Source: Caldisericia bacterium
Lineage (GTDB): Bacteria; Caldisericota; Caldisericia; UBA6126
DNA length: 37,168 bases
Direction: 5' to 3'
Assembly: GCA_023146045.1 (NCBI GenBank)
Contig: JAGLCW010000142.1
Coordinates: 1 to 37,168, forward strand
This document shows positions 9,355 to 18,420 of this stretch, piece after piece. A program made the translations under genes and the position numbers. Below the pieces are notes generated by a model. The model saw nothing but the letters and a program-made list of their open reading frames with translations. It did not search any database and was not told the origin of the DNA. Numbering within the stretch: the first letter of the stretch is position 1; every line of letters begins with the position of its first letter.

Positions 9355-9360
9355 TTTTGT

Positions 9361-9396
9361 AAAAAAAAGGAGAGATGCTCAAACATCTCTCCTTTT
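9361..9396 (-). terminator. Rho-independent terminator downstream of the 769-aa propeller gene
   Basis: Stem AAAGGAGAGATG / CATCTCTCCTTT with 6-nt loop, followed on the minus strand by an 8-T tract. Confidence 0.85.
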
Positions 9397-9410
9397 GTCA
9401 TGCTGTGTTT

Positions 9411-11720
9411 TTATTCAGTATAGATTAACTTTATTTTTACTTGAGTAGTATTCTCAGCTTCATCTTTTGCTCTAATTCTAACTATTTCTTCTTCTTTTTT
9501 CATTGTATATTCATACGTGAAAGACCCGTCTTCTCTAAATGTAACTTCTTTTGTACCAATTTTTAAAGTAGCTCCTAGTTCAATTTTTCCTGTTATCACA
9601 ACAGTTTTTGAATCTGTTTCTAAAACTCTAGGCAAATCAACAATTAATTGTGGGGGGATAGTGTCTTTTGTAATCATCCCTTGGAAGTCTATTTCTCTAC
9701 CGTCTTTTGCTGTTACGAGTATATTTACAGGATTTTCTCCTTCTACTAAGCGTATTCTGTCGTAGAAGTATCCGCTTTGATATGCATAGACAATGTAACC
9801 ATTAATAAGCACTTTCGCAAAAGGATCAGTTTCTCCTTCTAATACAAACTCTGCATCGTTCGTGATTACTCCCTCATCTGGAATATTAACATATAATGTT
9901 AATGGTTCTGTAACTAATATCGTAATTTCAAGTTCAATTGTTTTATTGCCTTTATTTGTTTCAACTAAAATTTTAGCTGTATTTTTCCCTTTTGGTAATC
10001 CCCCAGTGTCAATTGTAACAAAACAGCTTTGTATATTTTGTGTAATTGTTTTTGGAGTAATTTTTACCCATGATTCTGTTCCAAAAACATTTCCATTCAT
10101 TTTGTCTGTACCAGTCCAAACAACTCTAAAACTTCTTTGAACAATTTCTCCTTGATTTACATCTTGGATATAAATTGTTGAGGGCTCAGTATACAAAATT
10201 GGTTCAGCATTCTCTGAAAAACAATATAAGGCATTTCCAGAAACATATACTTCTTCTCCTGTAACAACAGGCATTCTACCATAATTACCAGTAGCATATC
10301 TATAATCAATTTTTCCATCTGCTTTACTCAAACAAATGAAATCGCCTTCGTATAGTATTGTGTATAGGTAATTCTTCGAAGCTAAAAGTTCTGTAAAGTA
10401 TGAAAATCTATCGTACTTTTCGTGCCACCACAATCTTTCTAAATCGTAGTTTATGCAATAAATACGCCCAGTGAAAGATGCTAAATAAATTGCATCTTTT
10501 GCTAAAGAGGGAGCAAAATTACCAAAATTTTCATCTTTAAAAACCATGCTTTGCTCAAGTTTCCCAGTTTCAATATTTACCTTTTGCAACCAACTTTCCT
10601 TTGGTGTTCCTCCTCCCCTTCTTCCCATTCTCATAGGATTTTCTGTAACATAAATATAACCATCTTTTATGCTTGGAGTACCAAGAAATCCATACTCTTC
10701 AAGCGGTTTTAAATACCAAACTTGTCTATCTTTTATTGTGTTAAAAGCGTAAAGTTGCGGAGGAATAAATGTTCTTGAGGCTCTGTCATATTTATATGCA
10801 GCTGCCATGATTACATCACCACTTTTTGTAATATATCCACCATAAAAAGAAAACTCTTCAATTTCAAATGTTTGTATCACATCGCCTTTAGTATCAAAAC
10901 AAGATATTTTACCGCCAGCAGTTTTTGTGAATGTGCTATTCATTCTACCTGATGCAACGTACACCAAATCACCATCTACAAGAGGTGGGCTTACCATAAG
11001 CTCTTGTTCAATTCTCTTGTGCCAAACTTCTTTTCCAGTTTTAAGGTCAACAGCGTAGATTAGTGACGAATCGTCTTCTATTCCTCTTCTAGAAAAAATT
11101 GGACCAAATGTTATGTACATTCTTTCTAAACTTATATCAATTCCAGCTACATATCTTTTCTCTTCAAGCGGATACTTCCAATTTGTAGATGCATCTTTAG
11201 CATTTATTGAATGAACATACCCACTATGGTCTGCAAAAAATATCTGATCTCCGTATACTTGGATATTTGTTATATAATCTCCATAAAAAAAATATCGCCA
11301 TAGCATAGATATCTTGTTGCTTGTTTCTAAATCTACATATCCAGAATGTTGATTATTCCCTTTAAACCCATGGAAGAAAAACGTATTCTCTTCTTCTTCG
11401 GGATCTTTATCGTCTTCTTCAGCAATCGTTGCATTTACAGCTTCTGGATTTAAAACATCAAAATTAATTGTTTCAGCAATTTCGACTGTTTTTTGATACT
11501 CACTAATAGAATATCCCGGAATAAACACTTCTGGGAGCATTACGTTGGAAAAATTTGGATGACCCATGGTAATAGATCTATAGCTTAATGTTTCAAACAC
11601 GGCTGGTCTATTGTTTTCGCTACATAAATCGTTACTTGCAAAAGCACTAATACCAACAAGCAAGCTACTAGACATTAGCAGTATAACAATAGTTGAAGCA
11701 ATAATTTTTAAAATTTTCAT
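9411..11720 (-). CDS. Exported PQQ-like beta-propeller protein with C-terminal Ig-like repeats
   Basis: N-terminal hydrophobic signal (ILKIIASTIVILLMSSSLLVGISAFA). Repeated propeller-type strands (IYAVDLKTGKEVWHKRIEQELMVSPPLVDGDLVYVASGR; LYAFNTIKDRQVWYLKPLEEYGFLGTPSIKDGYIYVTENP). Two C-terminal Ig-like units (FVLEGETDPFAKVLINGYIVYAYQSGYFYDRIRLVEGENPVNILVTAKDG / VVITGKIELGATLKIGTKEVTFREDGSFTYEY). Confidence 0.8.
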   Translation of the reverse strand: MKILKIIASTIVILLMSSSLLVGISAFASNDLCSENNRPAVFETLSYRSITMGHPNFSNVMLPEVFIPGYSISEYQKTVEIAETINFDVLNPEAVNATIAEEDDKDPEEEENTFFFHGFKGNNQHSGYVDLETSNKISMLWRYFFYGDYITNIQVYGDQIFFADHSGYVHSINAKDASTNWKYPLEEKRYVAGIDISLERMYITFGPIFSRRGIEDDSSLIYAVDLKTGKEVWHKRIEQELMVSPPLVDGDLVYVASGRMNSTFTKTAGGKISCFDTKGDVIQTFEIEEFSFYGGYITKSGDVIMAAAYKYDRASRTFIPPQLYAFNTIKDRQVWYLKPLEEYGFLGTPSIKDGYIYVTENPMRMGRRGGGTPKESWLQKVNIETGKLEQSMVFKDENFGNFAPSLAKDAIYLASFTGRIYCINYDLERLWWHEKYDRFSYFTELLASKNYLYTILYEGDFICLSKADGKIDYRYATGNYGRMPVVTGEEVYVSGNALYCFSENAEPILYTEPSTIYIQDVNQGEIVQRSFRVVWTGTDKMNGNVFGTESWVKITPKTITQNIQSCFVTIDTGGLPKGKNTAKILVETNKGNKTIELEITILVTEPLTLYVNIPDEGVITNDAEFVLEGETDPFAKVLINGYIVYAYQSGYFYDRIRLVEGENPVNILVTAKDGREIDFQGMITKDTIPPQLIVDLPRVLETDSKTVVITGKIELGATLKIGTKEVTFREDGSFTYEYTMKKEEEIVRIRAKDEAENTTQVKIKLIYTE

Positions 11721-14700
11721 GGTTTTACCACCGGAATAAATGTTTCTGCTTCAAAATACTTTTCTTTTAAAGCATAGATCCTTACTTCTCTTTTTTGCTC
11801 AGGTGGTTTAACGTGGAAAACAATCTCGCCTTTTTCATTTGAGACCTTAGTCATAGAAAATCCTTCACCAGACATGGAGACAGTAACTCCTTCAATTGGA
11901 GCTTTTGTTCCTTTTTCAAGAAGTATTATTTTTATATCGTTATCATGATCCTGAATTAGATAATTTTCAACAGGTAATTTAATTTCAATAGCTTTAAGTA
12001 CATCAAAATGTGTTTTCAAATCAACAACATATTTTATTGGAAAATTAAATGTTTCTGGATAGTTTTTCACTAAATAATTATCTGATGAATAAAGCAAAGA
12101 AGCAGTATCTTCGCCAATACCAGTAGGAGTAAAAGAAATTGAGGCTCTTCTGTTGAATCGATCAACAGATTCCACGCCACCATAAATTGAGGACTCATGT
12201 TGATTGCCTTGTAGATGTACCCACCCACCTTCTATTGCCATATCTCGGCTATCTGCAGGAGTAATATATATATAAAATGCATTTGTCATGCCATATACCA
12301 AATCGTAATTCCCTGGGCAAAGCAAATCACGTCTTAGCGGCAATTGCGTTTCGGAATCTCTAATAGCAACTTTTGGAGGCCCTATGGCAATATTTCTGTC
12401 TGGTAGTGCATCCCAATCAAGTTTAAAAATTCCGTCTGCAAGAGAATAACCATTCGCTGAATCCCATGTTTTCCTAAATCTACCCAAGATTGACGTTGGG
12501 TCATCAGAAAAAGTAGGAGGTTTTCCAACTACATCATTAAAAATTAGAGAGTCAGAATAATCATTGCAATTCACCAACACTCCAATATCACATACATCTT
12601 CCGCATAAACAAAGAAATACACTTCACCATTTTTATCAATGTCAAATGAGTCTTCTTTGGTTAACATCCCGTCTTTATCAAAATCTGTAAACATATAAAC
12701 CCCATCATGAGCATAGTTGTAAATACAACCATAACCCCAACCATCATTTTCTATCATTGTTGGATTTGGAAGAATTCTACCGGATTTTGAAAATAACCCA
12801 CTATCGTACATTGTGTTTGTAGTATTATAGAATACTTCTTCAGCATCTACATCATATTCGTTGTGGAAGCCAGCCATTTGAAAAGTATTTGATGGGTTAA
12901 TTTCTATTTTTCCTAAATCATCCATTATGCTCATATGCAAAAAATACCCATCTGGAACATAATCAAAATTTTCTGATAAATCAAAACTTGCAGGCTTTGT
13001 TGTGTAAGGAGTCATTCTTCCTGAATGAACAAGGGTTTCTCCAGCATCTTCTGATCTGAATGGATTTCCTCTGTTTACGCCTTTAATTAATTTTCCTTGT
13101 GCATTAAAGGCTTGAACCCCAAGCAAATAAATCTTGTTTGTTCCAGCAGTCATAAGAAAATCAGGATCGCCAATCTCAATAGCTCCTCGAACCTGACCTT
13201 TTCTATCCATAAATAATGGCATAATGTTATACTCAATGGATGGAGAAGCTACTTTAACAAAAGTTCTTCCCATATGTAGATGGTCTGGGCTATAAACAAC
13301 TACTTCAAAGGCTCCTTCATCATTTGCTAAAAAGTTTTTAAACTTGTATTTTCCAACTCTACTTTCATCAAAATCAATTCCAATTGGAGAAAACCGATTG
13401 TTTGGTTTTGAGTACATCTTTACATTACAATCATCTTTTAAATCCATATTGTGTAAGTCAGTACGAGTCCAATAGTACTGAGGTAATGGTTCTTTGGGGG
13501 TATCAACAAACAAGTGCTGCCATACATCATTTTCATCAACGTTTGATCTTCCGTTTGGATCCATTACGCCAAAAGTGAAATCTAAGTACATTCCAGTAGA
13601 ATCCTGGACAACAAATGATAACGGGTTTCCTGGATCCACTAATTCTGATATACAGCCAGCAGTTAATGGAGACGGATAAGTCCCAACAATTAAATCTTCA
13701 TGAGCTTTAATCTTTATATTTTTTTCACCAGCTAGATAAACTTCATGAGATCGCCAATGGTATTTTGGTGTAAAAGCTCTATCTCCATTATCATCGTAAA
13801 ATTTGTATGCGCTCAAATATATTGGGGTTACTTCTTCGGTTGAAATTACATGATCCATTCTTCTAGAAAATCTATCTCCCACTCTACTGCAAAAGTCTGT
13901 ACCATACTGTGTTATCTGAGTCCCAGTAGCCTCTGTTAATTCTAGAGGATACACACCATTATTAACATTATATGTTCTTCCATCAAATACTCCACCAGAC
14001 CACGTGTTTGTATCTAAATAATAAGTACCAATAATCTCTGTTTCCCAATCTGCAAACGAAACTTTTTCATCTTCATTTAAATCTAACCAAGCGTTTCCAC
14101 CGAAATTGATTCGACCATCTCCTGCACCAATTTCGTATGGATCTAACGCCATTGAAGTATAATATCTGATTCCACGATCTTGCCACAGTATAACATAAGC
14201 ATTATTGCAATATTTTGATTCTTGATAAGGTTCATCTTCATAAAGTGTTGGTTTCAAAACATGATCCGAGAAAACCTCTAAACTATCTGGAACATTTTCA
14301 AAATCAAGTCCATGAACCGGTATTCCAACGACAGGTTTTTCGCTACAACAATCACCAAGTTCAATTTCTGTGCCATCTGCTAATATAATTTTTACATGTA
14401 GATTCCCACTTCTAAGAAGAGTAAGCTCTGGTATGTTTATAACAGCTGGTATTCCTCTATAATCTAGTATCCCAGTTCTTACTAATAGTGGATTCCAATC
14501 TTCTTCTTCAAAAACTATTTCATTGGCACCAAACCCTATTGAACCAGACCAATTTTTACCACTAGATTGATACCACTTTGCTATAGATCTATCTATCACC
14601 AATTTTCCAGTTTCATTAAATAATAATGGAATACGACTACTTGGGATTACGCTCCCGTCATCTCTATCAAGAACTTGAGGGCATTTAAATGGTCCTTCTA

Positions 14701-17700
14701 CAATAATTTTATCAATCCTTCTATTCGAAGGCATGTCTTCACCAAAAGCGATAAATTCTCCAGCTTTATTTTGTAACGTGAAAATAATATCATAATCGGT
14801 CATTGGATATTGCTCTGTCCCCAATTTTCGAAATGGACTATCTTCGTAAATAGCTTTTGATATTGTTGGGGTTGAACTAAAGCCAAATGCTCCTGATCCT
14901 CTCCTGTATTTTCTCATGTATCTGGTTCTACCAATATGTGTTTGTCCAGCTGGATATGCAATAAAATCAAGGTTCCAGTTTTGAACCAAAGGATTATAAG
15001 GAGAAACAATAACCGGATCATCCATCGGATACAAAGGATGATCACCAGCAGTGTAGTCTACACTTGAATATTGCAAACCATGATCAACAATTGCTAGATT
15101 CGTAAAGTTCACATCCTCCACTACAGGCGACTTAAGAGTTTTCCACCCAAGATATTGAATCTGTCCAGATTCAATTTGCTTAAACACAGGTGGATGGTCC
15201 AAAGAATTGTTATAATCATACAAAGCATTTTTTGCGTATGTCCTAAGTTTAAATTCATCTCCACCAAATATTGGCAAAAGAGCTATTGGATAGTCTCCAC
15301 CTGGATCTCCTTGATTCAAATCCCCATAGGTTTCAAACAATATGTCAACACCAAATTTCTCCACTCTAGCATTTTTAATAATGAACTGTACTCCATTTAT
15401 TTCCAGCTCATGCATTCCTCCATCGAAGATACCAATTTCATCGTTAAAAGTTATTCTGTTAAAATCAATATCATCTGATGGATATAAGTTAAATCCTTCA
15501 GAACAATCTGCATTAAAGAAAGATGGCTCTTCATATATAAACATCGGAGTTGGAGACAATTTATCTGCAAAATTCAAAATTCCTTTTGGCTCCACGTCTT
15601 GCCAAAACCAAAAACAATAACTTCTGTCTCTATTTACCTGTACAATGTATCTATCAATTCTAGTATTTGAAGTAGCATAAGCTGTAAAAAAATAATCTAT
15701 TCCAGCGCCTGTAGCGTTGTAATTTCCAATAATTTGCTCATTATTCCTAGATGAAATAATTGGATATGGATCGTTAACGTCTAGTGGATTGTCAGCATCG
15801 TTCAAATGAGCCCAAAGATTTGGAAATCTTAAATCAAATGTAGACACACATTTTTTTGACGGCACAATACTTGCATCTTCTGGGAAAACATTAAATGATA
15901 ATTGTGTATAATAGTCTGTAGAAAAATTGTCTGGCAAAAGACTTTCGAACCTTTTTTGGCGATTATCTATTTTGGACTCATAAAAGTATGAGTTATAAAC
16001 ATGATCAATGAAATCAAACCTTTTATAGTCAACACCTTGAGAGTCTACAAAAACAAGTAAGGAAAGCGGATATTCCCACCCTTTTTTTGTAAAACTACTT
16101 GTATATGGAGTAATTGTGTAAGCCTCTTTGATAGTTTTTTGATCTTTGTTAATTCTTTGCTTAATCATTGGCATTGGATATCTAGAAGAAATCAAAGAAG
16201 GTTCTTCAATAAATACATAAGTTGTTCGTTTTTCTTTTCCTGGTAAAAGATCTACTTTTATTTCTGTAGTTTGCTCTACTTTTAGTGTATTTGACAATTC
16301 AGTGCGGATATCTTGTTTGCCTGGTTGTACTGGCAAATCTAAGTACCTGAAATTTCCATTTCTCCACATTGATAGTCCATAAAAATGAGAAAATCTGTAA
16401 AAGTACGATGTTGTTTCAACGATTGTACCTTCTAGATAAATTTTCCCAAAAATACTTACTGGAGTGATTCTTGTGTCTTGAGCCTGCACAAAAAACATTC
16501 TTTGCACAATGGATTGTTTCTTATATATAGGTTCTCCAACATCTATGGTCCCATTTAAGTTGTTGCTTTCATCATTGCTAAAACGATCTGTCCAAAGATA
16601 GTCGCTGCCAATTGAATCAAGAATAAATCCATAGTCAGCGTCGCCTGTTGTAACAATCGAGCCAGCAATGTATTCTATTTCATTCAAACCATTAAGAACT
16701 TTTACATCAATTATTCTTTCGTCTCCCTGAGAAACTATGTCGTTTTCATCAGTATCTCTATATATTGGATCTCCAACTCCAAATCCATTTCCACTAGTAT
16801 CATGAAACAGTATTGTGTTCTCAATCGGGAATAATGAAGTTTTGAAATCTATGTCAGATGTTCTATCTGACATTCCAAGAATTTCCTCAGAAAATCCATT
16901 TTCTTTGAAATTATCAAACAAATCGTAGGCTTTAATTTTAGAATTTTCAAGAGCGAGCTTATTATTTATACCATTGTCATAGAACCATTCAATTCCAAGA
17001 TACCCAGCGTATTCTGGTTTAACTTGATTAACAAATTGCGAAAATATATATGAATCACCACTTACAAGAACACCCTGAGATAGTGAAACAAATGAATTTG
17101 GAACATCTGAATTTGGTGAAACCAACCGTATAGAAAAATAATCTTTGGTAGAAGTAATAATATTTGTTTCAAACCCAATATCGTTTCTCTCTCCGGTAGA
17201 AGGGATTTCAAATAAACAGAATGCATCGTTTGTGTGTATGCCCCAATTGATGAGAGAATAATCATTTTTGTCAATTTTAATATCTACCGGTAAAAGTCTG
17301 ACACTATTTTCTAAAACTTTCTCTTTTGAAGAATCTGATACATCGTAAATAAATTCTTTAAAAAGTTCATATTCATATTTTTTGCCAACAGAATACTTTC
17401 CATCAACTATGACTTGATCTGAATGCATTTCATTAATCGTAAATGGAATTAAATCTTTACCAACATCAAGGTCTCCAAATTGTACAATTGATAAAACCTC
17501 ATACTGAATTTTTTGATCTTGGAAAAAAACAGGGGATAGCCTCGTATCTCCAAATTGAACTTCATTAGCTAATGGATTAACTATTCTATATATTGTTTCA
17601 AATGGGTTGTACTTGCTGTCTATTTCAACATTTTCTGTGTGCTTTTCATTTTGGTTAAACCGAATTAAGCTTAATTCAAAATCCCAGTCTTTTTTTAAAA

Positions 17701-18340
17701 CCAAGGAACCAATTTGGTAGTCGATCCTATCTAGTAGAGAAACAAGAAATTCTCTTTCTTCAATTTGAATGATATTGTTTTCGCTATTTATGATATTTGC
17801 TATTGGATATGGTCCTAAAGTATTATTCCCGGCGTCTGTATCCACAGAATATCTAATTCTTCCATCTAGAATATTAGCATTATTGCAACTTCCTTCAACA
17901 AATGAAGGGTTGTTAGGATCATTTTGTGGGTTGTATATGCAGTTTTGAAATTTACCATCTGGATCCAACCAGATGTTATTGTGATCATCTAAAACAACGT
18001 AATATTTTCCACTACCTATGGTTTTGCCACTTTCTGGATATAGATTTAAATAAAATTCTGTATACATTACAGGCTTTGTTGTTTCTCCAGAAAGAGTATC
18101 CGTCATTTGGAATATGTCGTTGCCCCACGGAATGGATTTGTATTTTTGCCACGGAAAAATTCTATTCTCGTCTAACTTTTTTTCTTCATAATCATATCCA
18201 ACACTATACCAATGCTGCATACTCTGGATCCAAGAAGATACAACTTGATTAGTATTTGCATCAGCATTTTGCAATCTTCCAAAAGTAGATAAAACCAGCA
18301 CAAAGGATACAATCCATACAATAATGTGTTTCTTATGCAT
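11717..18340 (-). CDS. Giant exported protein (2207 aa) of unknown function with EF-hand-like loops and a C-terminal Ig-like/carboxypeptidase-regulatory-like domain
   Basis: Signal peptide MHKKHIIVWIVSFVLVLSTFGRLQNADA. Loops DTDENDIVSQGD, DLNEDEKVSFAD, DFDKDGMLTKED. C-terminus IEGVTVSMSGEGFSMTKVSNEKGEIVFHVKPP. No sortase motif or C-terminal TM seen. Confidence 0.85.
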   Translation of the reverse strand: MHKKHIIVWIVSFVLVLSTFGRLQNADANTNQVVSSWIQSMQHWYSVGYDYEEKKLDENRIFPWQKYKSIPWGNDIFQMTDTLSGETTKPVMYTEFYLNLYPESGKTIGSGKYYVVLDDHNNIWLDPDGKFQNCIYNPQNDPNNPSFVEGSCNNANILDGRIRYSVDTDAGNNTLGPYPIANIINSENNIIQIEEREFLVSLLDRIDYQIGSLVLKKDWDFELSLIRFNQNEKHTENVEIDSKYNPFETIYRIVNPLANEVQFGDTRLSPVFFQDQKIQYEVLSIVQFGDLDVGKDLIPFTINEMHSDQVIVDGKYSVGKKYEYELFKEFIYDVSDSSKEKVLENSVRLLPVDIKIDKNDYSLINWGIHTNDAFCLFEIPSTGERNDIGFETNIITSTKDYFSIRLVSPNSDVPNSFVSLSQGVLVSGDSYIFSQFVNQVKPEYAGYLGIEWFYDNGINNKLALENSKIKAYDLFDNFKENGFSEEILGMSDRTSDIDFKTSLFPIENTILFHDTSGNGFGVGDPIYRDTDENDIVSQGDERIIDVKVLNGLNEIEYIAGSIVTTGDADYGFILDSIGSDYLWTDRFSNDESNNLNGTIDVGEPIYKKQSIVQRMFFVQAQDTRITPVSIFGKIYLEGTIVETTSYFYRFSHFYGLSMWRNGNFRYLDLPVQPGKQDIRTELSNTLKVEQTTEIKVDLLPGKEKRTTYVFIEEPSLISSRYPMPMIKQRINKDQKTIKEAYTITPYTSSFTKKGWEYPLSLLVFVDSQGVDYKRFDFIDHVYNSYFYESKIDNRQKRFESLLPDNFSTDYYTQLSFNVFPEDASIVPSKKCVSTFDLRFPNLWAHLNDADNPLDVNDPYPIISSRNNEQIIGNYNATGAGIDYFFTAYATSNTRIDRYIVQVNRDRSYCFWFWQDVEPKGILNFADKLSPTPMFIYEEPSFFNADCSEGFNLYPSDDIDFNRITFNDEIGIFDGGMHELEINGVQFIIKNARVEKFGVDILFETYGDLNQGDPGGDYPIALLPIFGGDEFKLRTYAKNALYDYNNSLDHPPVFKQIESGQIQYLGWKTLKSPVVEDVNFTNLAIVDHGLQYSSVDYTAGDHPLYPMDDPVIVSPYNPLVQNWNLDFIAYPAGQTHIGRTRYMRKYRRGSGAFGFSSTPTISKAIYEDSPFRKLGTEQYPMTDYDIIFTLQNKAGEFIAFGEDMPSNRRIDKIIVEGPFKCPQVLDRDDGSVIPSSRIPLLFNETGKLVIDRSIAKWYQSSGKNWSGSIGFGANEIVFEEEDWNPLLVRTGILDYRGIPAVINIPELTLLRSGNLHVKIILADGTEIELGDCCSEKPVVGIPVHGLDFENVPDSLEVFSDHVLKPTLYEDEPYQESKYCNNAYVILWQDRGIRYYTSMALDPYEIGAGDGRINFGGNAWLDLNEDEKVSFADWETEIIGTYYLDTNTWSGGVFDGRTYNVNNGVYPLELTEATGTQITQYGTDFCSRVGDRFSRRMDHVISTEEVTPIYLSAYKFYDDNGDRAFTPKYHWRSHEVYLAGEKNIKIKAHEDLIVGTYPSPLTAGCISELVDPGNPLSFVVQDSTGMYLDFTFGVMDPNGRSNVDENDVWQHLFVDTPKEPLPQYYWTRTDLHNMDLKDDCNVKMYSKPNNRFSPIGIDFDESRVGKYKFKNFLANDEGAFEVVVYSPDHLHMGRTFVKVASPSIEYNIMPLFMDRKGQVRGAIEIGDPDFLMTAGTNKIYLLGVQAFNAQGKLIKGVNRGNPFRSEDAGETLVHSGRMTPYTTKPASFDLSENFDYVPDGYFLHMSIMDDLGKIEINPSNTFQMAGFHNEYDVDAEEVFYNTTNTMYDSGLFSKSGRILPNPTMIENDGWGYGCIYNYAHDGVYMFTDFDKDGMLTKEDSFDIDKNGEVYFFVYAEDVCDIGVLVNCNDYSDSLIFNDVVGKPPTFSDDPTSILGRFRKTWDSANGYSLADGIFKLDWDALPDRNIAIGPPKVAIRDSETQLPLRRDLLCPGNYDLVYGMTNAFYIYITPADSRDMAIEGGWVHLQGNQHESSIYGGVESVDRFNRRASISFTPTGIGEDTASLLYSSDNYLVKNYPETFNFPIKYVVDLKTHFDVLKAIEIKLPVENYLIQDHDNDIKIILLEKGTKAPIEGVTVSMSGEGFSMTKVSNEKGEIVFHVKPPEQKREVRIYALKEKYFEAETFIPVVKP

Positions 18341-18420
18341 ATACCAAACCTCTTTTGTCTTTTCTAGTGATTATTGTACATGGAAAAGGAAAAAGAAGTT
18401 ACAAAATGTATTAAATTGCG

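Noticed and set aside
9517-10140. Plus-strand ORFs 9517..9765 and 9862..10140
   Set aside because: Antisense to the PQQ-like propeller gene; no motifs.
13384-18252. ORFs 13384..13578, 13494..13679, 15155..15478, 15342..15620, 17926..18252 (+) and 17062..17274 (-)
   Set aside because: Shadow ORFs within the continuous 2207-aa frame, which has signal peptide, domain motifs and no stops.
11717-18340. Possibility that the giant ORF is a polyketide/NRPS megasynthase or a contact-dependent toxin
   Set aside because: No A/C/KS/T motifs, no Rhs/YD repeats, no toxin C-terminus or immunity gene. The signal peptide and Ig-like C-terminus indicate an exported structural-type protein.
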